Position numbers and translations under genes: made by a program. The notes under the pieces are model-generated. The model searched no databases. It was not told the origin of the DNA and saw only the letters and a program-made list of their open reading frames with translations. A stretch of DNA of 64,000 nt. Origin: Peribolospora baueri. Its lineage: Eukaryota; Basidiomycota; Peribolosporomycetes; Peribolosporales; Peribolosporaceae. This document shows, piece by piece, positions 1 through 12,071 of the stretch (its first letter is position 1; each line of letters starts with the position of its first letter). The stretch lies in assembly GCA_029717555.1 (NCBI GenBank), contig JAMDHS010000013.1:270868-334867 (forward strand), read 5' to 3'.

Positions 1-21
1 GCCTTGAGCTCGCTCGCCAAG

Positions 22-3000
22 ATGGCCCCCCTTTCCCCGTCTAGCCACCGCTTCCCTCCCGCCACCTCCATGTCCTCCTCGGGCCCCCTCGGCGCTCAGA
101 CTCCGGACGGCGACGAGAACGACAACGACAACGACGACGACGACGACGTCGACGTCGAGCCGCTCGTCGACCTTGGCGATTCGACTGCTGCTTCCCCCGC
201 TCCCACCCTTCACACGCCCGATCCTCATCTCCTCTTGGCATTGCCCGACGAAGGGACCCCTGGACGTCTCCAACGTCCTCGCCGTATCAGTTCACCCGTC
301 ACCCCCGGCCAGGGCACAGACAAGCGTCGCCTCGCGGGAAGGATGCTGTCCGAAGGCGCCGGCGGGGACGAGGACGCTGTGGATGACGCCTCTGTCACCG
401 ATGCCGGCTTCTCCACGCCCGGCCGCGGAGGCGATCGCGTTCGTCGTCTCTCTTTCAAGAAGCGCCGCGCTCCCTCCCGGTCTTTCGCCTCCAACCTCGG
501 CAACCGAGCCAGCCGGCTCCTTGAACGGGCGAGCTTTGGTACGTTGGGCAGGACGCGCAGCCAGGGGTCTCCCAGGCCGAGCTTCAACGAGGGCATGGAC
601 TGGCGGGCTGTCGTTGGGAGCCCCATGAACGAGAGGCCTCCGATCCCCAGCTTGATCCCCAACGCGAACGCTCCGCCCTTCTCCAACCCCATCCCGACTT
701 TGCCGCTGGTGGTGCTTTGTATCGTGAGTGGCGCGATAGGGGGCACAAAGAACGCCTGCTGGCGGGCGTTAAGGACGATTCTGGCCTGCGCTCACCTCAC
801 CCTTTGCTTCCTCCGTCCCTTTTCAGACGATCTTTGGCGAGTTCTGTTCGGCTGGTGTGGCGGGACCGTTCATGTTTTTCATGATCAAGGACTTTGGCGT
901 AGGCAACGGCACCGGCCCAGATGGTACGGACGACGAGGCGGCCGTCGGCTTTTGGGCCGGCATCACCGGTGCGTACTCCCGCCTCCATGTCCGCTGGCCG
1001 TTCAGGCGAGCGTGTTCAAAATCTCATTGGCCTCGCTTCGTCTCCTTCTGTCGCTCCAGGCTCCGTCTTCTTCTTTGCCCAGTTCCTGACCTCCCTTCTT
1101 TGGGCCTCCGTGGCCGAGAAGCACGGTCGTCGGGCGGTTCTCTTCGTCTCCCTGCTGGGAAACGCTACGACCGTTCTCATCTTCGGCATGAGCACCAACC
1201 TCGGCATGGCCATCACCGCTCGCCTCGCCCAAGGGCTTTTCAACGGCGCCGTCGGCGTGGCCAGAGGAGCGGTTAGAGATCTCACCGATTCGACCAACGA
1301 GGGCAGGGCATACGCTATCCTGGGGTAGGTGATCGGCGCCGTCGTTGGAGCCTGGGCGATCTGCAAACCGACCATTCTGTCTTCTGTCTCTCAGATTCTG
1401 CTGGGGTATGGGCGGTATCATGGGCCCGATCATGGGTGGCCTTTTGGAGTGCGTATCGAAAGCCCCTTTTTCATGACGTTCGTCTTGAGGTCGATTTTGA
1501 TCGGTCGTCCTCGGCTCATTTTCATTTTTTGCACACTAATTTTTTTTCCCTTTCCGGGTCTTACAGGCACCCTGCTGAGAACTATCCCGGTCTGTTCGGA
1601 CGCACCGAGTTGCTCAAGACGTATCCCTACGTTCTTCCCTGCGCCATCTCGTCCGCCATCGTCTTCGCTGGCGCTTTACTCTGCTGTTTCCTCGGGTACG
1701 ATGGCGGCGTTCGGACCGGTGCGATTCACCTCCCAATCGAGAAGGACAACGTCGAGCGTGCAGTCAGTGCAGCGGGCAGCATCAGGCGCAAGGTGTCGAA
1801 GAGGCTGAGTGGTTATTTCGTGAAAGGCGGCAAAAGGACCGATGGGGAGGCCACGCCGTTCAATCTTGATACCAGGCCAGGCAGCGCGGCCTACAGTCCC
1901 TTGTCCATGGCAAGGACGGACACTCGGGAGGAGGTCACCGGCACGCCTGCCAGCCAGCATACCGTCCTGACCCGGACGGAAGACCCCACTTTGGAGGCTC
2001 ACGGCGGCCGGGGCCGGCACTATTCGTTCGTGTCGCGAACATCAGCTCGTCATCGCGGCATCCTCGGAGAGGGCTCGGCGTACGGCTACGAGCCGAGGCG
2101 CTCGGTCAATTTTGGCCGAACTTTCAGCCAATCCAGTCTGAGCCAGGGCCTGCATCGCAGGGACACCGGACAGTCCATCTACCGTGACCCACGTCGGGTC
2201 AGCTTTATGAGCACCGACCCGTACGCGCCTGATATCGAAGACGTCGAGCGCCGGGAGATGGCACGCCAGCAGCCGCAGAATCTCAACTTTGCACAACGCT
2301 TCCTTCTCGCCAACGACGACAACGTCTTCTCCATCACCGACCTTTGGGTCTCCGCCGCGATCAACAACGACGAGGGATATGAGTACAGAATCGAGGATGA
2401 AGAGGTGTTCGACGACGAGACTGAAGACGACAGGGACGACGACGACGATTACTTCGATCGTCAGACCCTGGACGCGGACGACGATGATCCATTTGTCGGA
2501 TCTACCCCCACCGACCTCTCTCCGCTGGGTCACCGGCTGCCCGGCAACGCCGTATCCAGGCGCGATCGGCTTCCCTCCGCATCATCTAACTCTGCCTTGA
2601 ACGCTGGATCACGCGCAACCTCACGTCGCAGGTCCTTCAGCCCAAACAATGCGCGGCGGCCATCGGCCTCAGCCGGCGGACTCGGACTCCACGTTCCACG
2701 ACCTGGAATGATGAGACGCACGTCCAGCACGAGCAATCGCATTCCCAGCATTTACGCCAACACGGGCTTGCAAACTCCTTCAGGTGGCGTGCCCACGGCG
2801 ACCGCCCCTGGTTCGCCTGCGGCTGGCTCGCTGGGCGCCGGAGGGTTTGAGCGCGATCCGCTCAGCCTAGCGCCAGGGCTGGGCGTGATCGAGGAGAGCA
2901 GACCTGGGATGAGGCTGCCGAGCGGGGAGGTCTCCGAAACCAGTCAATGCACGGGTCGCGCGGCCTCGGAGGCGACACAGAGACAAGGAGCGACGGCGGC

Positions 3001-4097
3001 GGCGGCGGTGGAGGAGAAGAAGCCCCCGAGTCCGTTCAGCCTCTTGCCGTTGAACGTGATCGCTCATTTCGGCTTTATTGGGTTCATCTCGACCGTGTTC
3101 GATCAAGTGTTCATGTGAGTGCATGCGGTGTCGCCGAACTCGTGGTCAGACGGGGCTCGTCCTGACCCCCTCCCGTCCCGCGTTCGATCATTACGCGCTC
3201 GCGCAGGTCTTTCCTCGTCACCAACTATGCCGCTGGCGGATTGCAGCTCACGGCCGCACACTATGCCGAGCTCATCGCCGTGAGTAAACCCGGTGTGTGA
3301 AGAGCAGCGCTCAGTGCGGGAAGAAACTGATCCGATCCGACATTGCGTGCGTTCCCCTGCAGTGCATGGCCTTCGCGCAGATGTACTTCCAGTTCCGCTT
3401 CTATCCCAAGGTCGGCCCCCCTCAGGGCCCGTTGTCGCACTTGTCGATGTATCGCATTGGCCTGGCCGCGTACGTGCCTTGCTATCTCTTGTTCCCCTTC
3501 CTGCGCGCCTTCCTCCACCCGGTGAGTTTCGGTCGTTTGCGGGCTGCCTTCGACGTCATCGATGCTGAACGGCCTTTCATGTCCTTACGCCTCCCCGGCC
3601 ACGCAGCACACCGACTTCTTTGTCATGACGGCCATGATCTTCTTCACCGCGATCCGCTACTTCAGCAACGTCTGCGCCTTCACCGCCATCACCGTGCTCA
3701 TCAATGCTCAGACGCCACCGCATCTCATCCCTCTCGCCAACGGACTCGCTCAGACCGTCAGCTCGGCGGCGAGGTTCGTCGGCCCGATCCTGGGAGGAAT
3801 GGTGTGTTGGCATCCCCTTCCTGTTGTTGAAGTGGTGCACAAGCGCTGACGGTGACGGTGATTTGGCTTCTTTCTTTGCCTTGATAGGTTTGGGCATACA
3901 GTATCGAGGGTGGCCCGGACGGCAGACCGTTTCCGTTCAACTATTATCTAGGCTTCTACACGTGAGCGCTGACCGCCCTGTTCCTCGCCTTGTCCCTCTC
4001 GACGCGAAACCTAGACGCTCACGTCCCGCTCCTTTTCATACGCAGCGTCGCCCTGCTGTCCTTCATAGCGCTCGTACACAGCGTCGTGCTACGATGA
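22..4097 (+). CDS. MFS transporter with a large acidic cytosolic loop
   Basis: Ten exons can be joined: 22-723, 827-968, 1060-1324, 1395-1448, 1567-3114, 3207-3279, 3363-3521, 3607-3801, 3888-3961, 4046-4097 (1087 aa). Seen: a long hydrophilic N-terminus with a D/E run, then helices beginning PTLPLVVLC, a GEFCSAGVAGPF motif, and the MFS loop signature in WASVAEKHGRR followed by ARLAQGLFNGAVG. Exon 5 carries a loop of roughly 400 residues, rich in S, R, D and G, between the two six-helix halves. The second half (exons 6-10) is hydrophobic with VGPILGGM. This layout matches fungal major facilitator proteins related to yeast YCR023C and zinc-induced-facilitator types; the substrate cannot be read. 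The first ATG in the window is at 22 and another in frame lies at 70. The frame is open to the window edge, so the true start may lie upstream. Confidence 0.85.
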
Positions 4098-4964
4098 TGA
4101 TGACCTTTCCCTCGCCCAACTCGGCGTCCGTCTCTAGTCTCCTCGATCCACCGGAGTTTCTTCTTGAACACTTGTGTACCCCTCTTCCCCTGTACAATCG
4201 ATTCGTTATTTCTTATTTCTCCACCATCGCAGGTTCCGAATATCTGCATAGTAATGTGGCTTGGGGGAGAAAATAGCGCCGATGCGCCACGAGGCTATCG
4301 ACCCAGTAGGGTAGGGCCAAGGTCGGGCGGGACCCAGCTCGGAAGCCGACAATCGCACGACCGGGACCTGCTCGCAACAAGCGCCACCAGAGGGACGTCG
4401 TCCTTGACATGACATATATGTACAACGTAGCGGAGGTAGAGAAAAGGATTGGGCCGGAAGACGGATCTGTACGAGTGAAGAGGAAGTTGGGCGTCTTGAG
4501 TCTCACCCCGCCCATGTCTCGTGTCCTTTGGCCCTTGGCAACCCGGCTGCTCGGGACTTAAAGGCCCCATCGGCTTGTATCGATATGGGCTGTTCGGAAG
4601 TGCCCTTGTGCTCCACTCATCATCAACTCGGGTTTTTCGCCTGCTCCCCCCTCTCCCATGCCCTGCCTAATCATATTTTCTAGTCTTGCGACAGCTGCAG
4701 AAAATGACGCGCGAAATGTGACCTCCACTTGTAGCAAGATCGCAGCGCTGGGTGTACGAGGTGTAGAGAGAAGGGCCTGCAATGTGAGTAGATGGCGGCA
4801 AAGTGGCCCGGCCTCGTGTGGCGCTCCGGCCCACCGCCGACGTACTTTTTTTCTGACCTCTGGCTCATATTCTGTTGCGGACGACAGGCACCGACGGCTA
4901 CGTTCAAGGATTAAAGGATAGGAAACTCAACCGGACTGGCAAGCGGATCGAGTTAGCAAAGTGA
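4098..4964. other. Intergenic region after the MFS gene
   Basis: No gene is supported here. The stretch contains the MFS 3' region. I looked specifically for a Zn2Cys6 cluster (six spaced cysteines with basic residues) that could belong to the transcription-factor remnant downstream and found none on the plus strand. Confidence 0.5.
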
Positions 4965-5042
4965 GGGTCGCTGAAGACGTTACGATTCGCCATTCTCGAT
5001 CTTCATCCTTCTGACCATGTTGACGACTGCCTCGCACGACCT

Positions 5043-7485
5043 GTGAACGACCATAGAGCGGCATATGGTGATCCTCGCACCTCGTCCTCGCACGGGCCAC
5101 CTGTTGCCTCCCAGAAGACCCCCGAGCCCGGGCCTGGCATCGTTGTGACGCACCTCATGTCCCAGTTCGTCGACACGGACCTGGCTCGGAACGCGTTCAA
5201 TGTGTCCTTCACCTCGCACCTCGTCAACAGCTATTTCCACACCGCCAACTTACAGTTCCCCATCGTAGACCGGCGCGCCTTCTACGAAACTTTGGCCGCG
5301 GCTCAGTACCAACCCACCAAGATGAAAGGACACGGACCGGTCCTCGTGGCCACCATGCTGGCATGGGGTACCAGGTTTACGGACACGCCGATCGTGTTCG
5401 ATAACAGCATCTTGGCGAAAACCACCGGCTCTTCGGGCCCCGGATCGAAACCCGATTATGGCTTGGCGCGGGAAGGGTTCTGTTGAAAAATGCTTAAACA
5501 AGCACTCGATTTTGCTGACAGGAGGGGGATCATGCGGTGAGCACGGGACCTTGCCAAACCGTGCGCTCCCTCTTCCTTGCAGCTGGTTGAACGTCCTCCG
5601 AATTTCTTCGCCCTTGTCCCTTTTTGACGCACGGCCCCGCATTCGCAGGGATCCAACCCCAGAAGGCGTCCAAGCTCTCATGATCCTCGCTATCCTCGTC
5701 AACGACCCGTCTCAGTCCGTCCTCATCAACTCGATCGCCTGGGAGCAGGTGACGGCGCTGCACTTGGATAACTATGTGGACCTTGGAGGCAGCGAGGTGG
5801 AGAAGGTGGACACCGTCTTGTCGAAGATTCGTTCCAAAAGGATTTTTTGGTGTGCCTGGATCAAGTGAACTCCTTGCCTGGTCGGGCGTCACAGCACATC
5901 ATCAGATTGTTAAATTGCCCGGCTTGCCGACTGGCCTTGTGTCATGCTCCTCTTTCCACGGGTACTCCCGCAGTGATGCGATGAATTCTTACGCCTTGCG
6001 GCGTCCACCTTACTTGTGCGTACCCATATCCCAGTCTCCTTTTTTTGTCTCGTCCTGGACGTTGATGGCCTCACCCTGCGGACGTCCACAGCGATTGCGA
6101 GAGTCCAGTCCTCGTCGCCCCCGAAGTTTTCCCCCTGCCGATGGAAATCACTGGACAGGACGCAAACTCGAGTCCCACTGAGGCGATCATGGGCATCAAC
6201 AAAGACATCCAGCTCACCTCGGATGCGGGCACCACCTTTCTCATCATCGGCTTTCCCCAGATCGGTATGATCGCCCGTTTCATAGGCAAGCACATCACCA
6301 GCACGCCCCTTTTACGGACCGTTCGGCCTAGCGGTGGGATAGAGGTGACCCAGGCGAGGGAGCTGGTGAAGACATGCGCACAGGCCTGGGAGTATTTGGA
6401 GACTTGCTAGTGAGCTTGGCCGAACTGGACCGCATCGTCTTCTGTCCGCTCGTCTTGACCCTGACATCGTATGTCGATCGATCATTCTCTGCAGCACTTT
6501 CTTCGACCGATGTGTCGTTCTTGCTCGACCTCACATACACAAATTGGTCCCCATGACGCCCGTGTCCTATATTGGTGAGTCGCAAGCATATGTACACATG
6601 CTCTCTCTCCGATCTGCAGCTAACTGGTGACCACGTCTGATCGGCCGGCGCGCAACAACTGGAATTAAATCGTGCCAGACATCCCTCTACATCGTCACCC
6701 ACCTCATAATTGAAGAAATCTTCACCAAGAACGTTCTCGACCGATCAACGGCGTCCGTCCGCCGCTCCGTCCCTACGGCGGCCGGTTTGGGCGATACTTC
6801 GCAGGACGAGGCGACGGCGTTGCTCACGAGCGATACTCGTCGCATCACACGCTCTTGTCGGTCAGGAGGATGGCCAAACTGGTCTCCCTCCTCCTCCCCA
6901 CCAAATTCCTTCGCTCCGGAGGACAAGTGATTCGCAACATCATCACCCACGTCGCCGTCTGGGTCGCGCACATGCCGACGAGGGAGAGTGGCGCGGCGTG
7001 GGTGCAGCGCAAAGGTTTGGCGACGGAGGACTGGACGTGGGAAACGAAATGCCGCGAGGTGGGATGGTTGCTGGAGGGGATGGGAGGTGAGCAGCTCGGG
7101 TGCTGTTGGGGCATCATCGGGGAGATGGTGACCCCAGGTGAAAGGGATCCTGAAGAGTGTCGAGGAGAGGGATACCGGGAGGCTCAGGGCCGCTGCTGCC
7201 GCCAGCGCCGCCGTTTCGGGCCCTCCTGTCTCTTCACTCGCGGGCGCCACGTCGACAGGCGCAGGCCGTCAAGCCGACCGTCACTACCACGGTGGGCGAA
7301 ACGCGCTGCAGGACGATGGGTTCTCTTTCTCGACCACCGCGGTCAATCTTCCAGACACGATGTTGCTGCCTCCTGCCATGTCGGCCCGCGTCCGAGCCGA
7401 GCTGCAGAAGAACCCCATGTTCGATGGTTCGCCCGGTTCGGACGCGGCCCTGTCTTCTTCTTTGGACGGCGAAAGAGTCGTTTAG
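5043..7485 (+). pseudogene. Degenerate fungal-specific transcription factor (Fungal_trans-type middle region)
   Basis: Exons that read as one protein are about 5043-5536, 5649-5864, 5974-6015, 6092-6409 and 6495-6574. They carry the fungal transcription-factor middle homology region: LVNSYFHTANLQFPIVDRR, then PTPEGVQALMILAILV, then SYALRRPPYF and WEYLETCYTFFDRC. Several things are wrong. An in-frame TGA at 5484-5486 interrupts clearly coding sequence, which continues as KMLKQALDFADRRGIMR. No ATG precedes the conserved part in frame, and no Zn2Cys6 cluster is visible. After 6575 the coding-looking segments (near 6679-6850, 6855-7086 and 7138-7485) lie in different frames and cannot be joined by normal splicing. 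I infer a decaying or 5'-truncated gene. Assembly error at several points is the alternative, but neighbouring genes are intact. Confidence 0.65.
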
Positions 7486-8137
7486 GTCTCGTCCTCCCTC
7501 CGTCGCGTGTGCCCCATGTGCGGCGCCCTATTCTTCCCCGCTCATCGTTCTTTTCCAAGCCGGCGGCGTCGTCGTCCCTGCACGTGTACCCATTGTACTT
7601 GATCACCCACCCCTTCTGTGTACCCCTCGTATTGTAGCTGGGAGCTGCCTGTGTTTGTTCCGTTGGCTTAGTCATCATAGTCGTCATCGTTCTGGTATCT
7701 TCTGTGATCGACCAGGCGCGCAGTTAGGCGGCGCTGCGCACGTCTCTCGCACGCGGACCCACACCGTCACTGGTGCCCGCCCCGCTGGCGGCGAGGCTGG
7801 ACAGGCCGGAAGAGGGATCGTCGACGTTACCACCACCTCCATTCCCACCACCACCTACCCACTTCACCACGCATCCTTCTATACACGAGTGAGTCCATAC
7901 AGCGCTCGACTCGCCTCTTCTTGCTTCTCGAACGCGCCGCCCCCAGCCAGGCGAGGCGGGCGCGTTCGTTGATCGGAAGCCGATCGTCCTTTTTTTCTTT
8001 TTTTCCGTTTCTTCCTCGTGCCCACTTCCTTTGTCCGTTCACCAACTCGCTTCGCGTCACGCTTTGACTTCGCTCGCGCTGCTCGTCTCGTCTAGATCTG
8101 CTCCCATCCCTGACCCCTCTGCTGCCCGCTCCTTCCC
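7486..8137. promoter_or_regulatory. Leader and promoter region of the cyclophilin gene
   Basis: No gene is supported. The last 150 bases before 8138 are strongly pyrimidine-rich (runs such as tttttttctttttttcc near 7990), as is usual just upstream of highly expressed fungal genes. Confidence 0.4.
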
Positions 8138-8752
8138 ATGTCTTTCGCTCGTCGCTTCCTCTCCACAGCTTCAACGGCCATGTCCAACGTCTTCTTCGAC
8201 ATCGTGAGTCCCCATTCCATCTCCTGCTGCCCTCCTCGTGCAGAGACGCCGCTCGCTCACCTCTCCCGTCTTTCACCACAGTCCTCCAACGGCCAGCCCC
8301 TCGGCCGCGTCACCTTCAAGGTGCGTGTTCACGTTTTCAGCCCTCGGTCGCGCACGTTCTGAAGCGAATCGACGTGTGACCACGTGGGCCGGCCACTTGC
8401 TGTCCCTCTCGGCATCCACGATTGGAGTTGCTCACCTCGAGTTTCGCAATCTTGCTTGATGAATTAATTGACTTTCGCACATCCAACAGCTCTACGATGA
8501 CGTGAGTATTGGCTTTTCCTGCTGATCTGCTGAGAAGGTCACCCGCATGCTGACGAGCTCTATTCTCCCACACTACGTGATCAACCATTCAGGTCGTGCC
8601 TCAGACCGCGAGGAACTTCCGTGAGCTCGCCACCGGCCAGCACGGCTTCGGCTACGAGGGCTCCAGCTTCCACCGTGAGTTTCTGTCCCCGAGGCCATGC
8701 CTTCTTCTTCCCCTCGCTCACCGGACCTCTACCATCGATCGAATCCTTAGGC

Positions 8753-8785
<33 letters not shown>

Positions 8786-9398
8786 TTCACCCGCGGCAAC
8801 GGCACTGGCGGCAAGTCGATCTACGGCGAGAAGTTCGCTGACGAGAACTTCCAGATCAAGCACACCAGGCCTTTCCTCCTCTCGATGGCTAACGCTGGCG
8901 TGAGTCCTGACTCTTGTCGTCGTCCGACGAGAGCCCGCAGGTCGGCCGACTGCTCAAGAGTTTCTCACCTGTTTACGATAACTGCCCCCCTCCGCTCTGT
9001 AGCCCAACACCAACGGCAGCCAGTTCTGTGAGTCTTATTACCAAGTCTCCACCGATAAGTTCTCCTTGATCTTCACCTTATTTACTGACCTCGACCCGTT
9101 TGACCTTGCCGTCGGCTCTGCTTCCGATTCTTTCAGTCATCACCACTGTCCCCACCAGCTGGCTCGACGGCAAGCACGTCGTCTTCGGCGAGGTCGTCGA
9201 GGGCGTTGACGTCGTCAAGCAGAGTGAGTAAAAAGATGTGGCCGTGTCGTTTTTGAGGACAGCCACCATGGGTCCAGGTCTGACATGTCCTTACGCACTG
9301 TGCTCTTCACGCCATCCCCGTCCGTAGTCGAGGGTCTCGGCTCCCAGAGCGGCAAGACCAAGGCGAACGTCAAGATCGAGCGCTCTGGCACCCTCTAA
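8138..9398 (+). CDS. CPR1: Cyclophilin (peptidyl-prolyl cis-trans isomerase), possibly dual cytosolic and mitochondrial
   Basis: Eight exons: 8138-8203, 8281-8319, 8490-8501, 8593-8674, 8751-8899, 9003-9027, 9137-9223, 9328-9398 (176 aa). The protein has the full cyclophilin-A core: the catalytic arginine in [15 protein letters not shown], then [27 protein letters not shown] and [13 protein letters not shown]. It should isomerise Xaa-Pro bonds and bind cyclosporin; the drug-contact tryptophan in SWLDG is present. From the second ATG (8180) the protein is 162 aa, the usual length of the cytosolic enzyme. From the first ATG (8138) it gains 14 residues, [14 protein letters not shown], which look like a short mitochondrial presequence. 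Exon 3 is only 12 nt. Seven introns in 1.26 kb is dense even here. Confidence 0.95.
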
Positions 9399-10545
9399 AT
9401 TCGGACCGGTTGTCAGCCTGTCGGCCTGATGCGCGGATGACCAGGATATCGTATTCCTTTCGTTTCAACCTCTGTCCACTCCGTTGGGCTGTTTCTCGCT
9501 CTCAGTCGTTTAGTCGTAGCGGTCTCTGCCGGATGACCGTCGAGTGGACGCTGCATATAGAGCGAGGAAGGTCCGATGACGTCGAATGAAATTGAATCCC
9601 AGCGTGACTTGGGCGTCTGTGTGGCGGAGTGGGGCGACGGGGCAAAGGTGACGTCCGTGCCGGGTTCGAAGCCGACCGTCGTGGTCATGGTTAAGGCCGC
9701 TCACGTGGAGGTGAGAAGCGTGGGACGGAATATGTGTGAGTACGCCCATCCGACAGGCAGCCGGTCAGGCGTGTGTGCATTCCTTTTTCGATCGGTAGCA
9801 CCTACCACTGCCTCCGGAGACAAACCTATACGCGAGGCAGGAGGCGAGCTTGTCAAAGTGCCCGAGGATTCCGTCATGTGCTTGATCCACGGGTGGGTGC
9901 CTGCCGTATGCGCCGGCGGCAGAGGGGCGCACGCTGAGCTTGATGAGATGTATAGATGTCGAGTAGCGCTGCGAGGAAGTAGGCTTTGCTTCAAGACGAC
10001 GAAGGAATTTGAGGTACGTCGTCCTCCTCCTCGTCCTCGTCCTCGTTCGTCGCGGTTCCATTTCCTCATCATCGCATCGCAGTGGTGCGGGAGAGACAAG
10101 ACAGACAGACTGACATCACATCGACGATGACAAAGACCGAGTCGGCCGAGACGAACGAGGCAAGCCGATGAGACAAGATCAGCGTCCGTCCTCCACCTCC
10201 ACCGACGAACACCAACCATCTCGTCCCCGTTTCCGTTCGCCGCCGAAGGCTCGTCCTAGAGCGGTCCTAGAGCGGTCGCACCGGTTCGGAGGACGAACCA
10301 CCTCCACTCTTCGGCTTGCAGAGCTCGACGACGGATGAGATAGGAAAGATCGATCGACGAAACCGCTGGCTGGTGAAGGGACGGGACGGAGACAGACATG
10401 AATGAAAAATGGGCTCGTCCCTCCCAGATGCCCCTGCCCATCCCGCTCACCTCCTTTCTCTTTTCCTGCCTTGTGCGTCCTTCTCGCTCACCCACCCATC
10501 ACTTTCCCGACAGCTTCCTGTTTCGATTTTGTAAGGCTCGCAGGC
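9399..10545. other. Intergenic region between cyclophilin and SDR genes
   Basis: About 1.1 kb without a supported gene. An ATG-led plus-strand frame at 9576-10130 (184 codons) is open, but it has no recognisable domain and overlaps an equally open minus-strand frame. I treat it as chance in GC-rich DNA. The final 150 bases before 10546 are CT-rich and probably hold the SDR promoter and leader. Confidence 0.4.
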
Positions 10546-12071
10546 ATGGCTGACGCCCTCAAGAATATGGTCAACAAGGTTGCCGGCAAGGACGACAAGA
10601 AGCTCATCCTCGTCACCGGCGTGTCCGGCTTCCTCGGGGCACATGTGTGAGCAGCAGTGGCGATTTCTCGATGGGCCCTGCCAGCCAGGTACCAATCACG
10701 TCGAGCCAGAACTCTTTGTTGATTTTACCCTCCTTCCCCATCGCCTTCTCGCTTCGCTACAGCGCCCTGGCCGCCCTCCAACGCGGTCACACCGTGCGCG
10801 GCACGGTCCGCTCCGACGCGAAAGCGCAAGCCGTCAAGGCATCTCCGCATTTCAAGAAGTACTCCGAGGCGGGCAAGCTCCAATTTGCGATCGTCGACGA
10901 CATCGCCTACGGTGACCTGTCCCAGGCCATCGCCGGCGTCGACGCCGTCGCCCACGTAGCCTCGCCCTTCCACTACAGAGGCGAGGACTACGAGCGCGAC
11001 TACTATACGCCCGCCAGGGACGGCACGCTGAACGCCTTGAAAGCCGCCGCCCAGGAGCCCAAGGTCAAGGCCTTGGTCGTCACCAGTTCGTTCGGCGCCG
11101 TGGGCGACTTTTTCAACGAGTATGACATAAAGTCGCCCCTCAACGGTATGATCTACACGGAGAAAGACTGGTTGCCCACGACACCGGAGGTGTGTTAATA
11201 GCTCGTCCGACCCGACTGACCGACCGTGTGTTGACCCTCCACGTATCGCCTCTCGTCCCTCTTTCCTTTCCGCATAGCGAGCCGCCGTCACGCCCATGCA
11301 GGGCGAAGCGTACTGCTACTCGAAGAAGCTGGCCGAACAAGCGGCGTATGACTTTGCACGAGAGAACAAAGTGTCGTACAAGGTCTCCACGATGTGCCCT
11401 CCCATGGTCTTCGGACCGGTCGTGCACCCGCTCTCCAACTTGTCCTCCATCAACGAGTCTAGCACGGTCGTCTTGGATATCATCAACGGCTCCCCGCCGC
11501 CCACGAGCTTCCCGGCTTACGCGGACGTGAGAGATGCCGCTCTCGCTCAGTGAGTGCCGCTTGATTTCGCCCTTTCCCTTTCCACCCCGGGCACACGCGT
11601 CATCGCGAGCTTAAGCCTAACCCCTCCCTTTCCACCCATCCCGTCCCGTCCCGTCCCGCCCCGTCCCCAACAGCGTCCTCGCCCTCGAGCAAGAAGCCGA
11701 GGGCCGCTTCCTCATCAACAATGGCCCGTGGGACACGCAGCTCATCGTTGACTTTATCCGCAAGACCTACGGCGCCAAGGCGGCCAACATTCCCGCCGGC
11801 GAGCCTGGACAATAGTAGTGTTCCCTTTTTCCCGCTCCTTACTTCCTGCCAGAAGAGATGGATGTGTCTCGCTGACCATCCGTCCTCGTCGGCCCTTCCC
11901 TCTCCAATCCACGTCCATTCTCCGAACAGCTTAACGGCCAACCCGAAGCTTTACAAGCTCGACGCCTCGCGCTCCGAAAAGGTCCTCGGCCTCCACTATC
12001 GTCCGTTCGAGGAGACGTTCAAGGACGCCGCCGATAGCCTGTACGCCCTGAAAGAGGTCGTTCCTAACTGA
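10546..12071 (+). CDS. NAD(P)-dependent reductase, extended SDR family (dihydroflavonol/methylglyoxal reductase-like)
   Basis: Five exons: 10546-10646, 10763-11189, 11278-11549, 11674-11814, 11930-12071 (360 aa). Residues 24-31 are TGVSGFLG, the TGxxGFxG dinucleotide-binding turn of extended short-chain dehydrogenases. Further on are VDAVAHVASPF, VVTSSFGAV (the active-site serine region) and the catalytic pair Tyr188/Lys192 in YCYSKK. The family includes yeast GRE2 and plant dihydroflavonol reductases, which reduce aldehydes or ketones with NADPH. The exact substrate cannot be read. The first exon codes for a short hydrophilic extension, MADALKNMVNKVAGKD, before the Rossmann fold; a cytosolic location is likely. 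The exon 4 donor (GTAGTG) overlaps an apparent TAG, so reading through that intron would truncate the protein. Confidence 0.88.

Noticed and set aside
5484-5486. The TGA in the transcription-factor remnant read as selenocysteine
   Set aside because: Fungi of this kind generally lack the selenocysteine machinery, no SECIS-like element was seen, and the same locus has further frame problems. A plain mutation or error is simpler.
9650-9690. A tRNA-like B box (GGTTCGA) near 9664
   Set aside because: No matching A box, acceptor stem or anticodon arm could be built around it. The same holds for other GGTTCGA occurrences, which fall inside genes.
9576-10130. A 184-codon plus-strand frame between the cyclophilin and SDR genes
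   Set aside because: It is ATG-led but has no recognisable motif, and the opposite strand is equally open over most of it. Coding cannot be told from chance.
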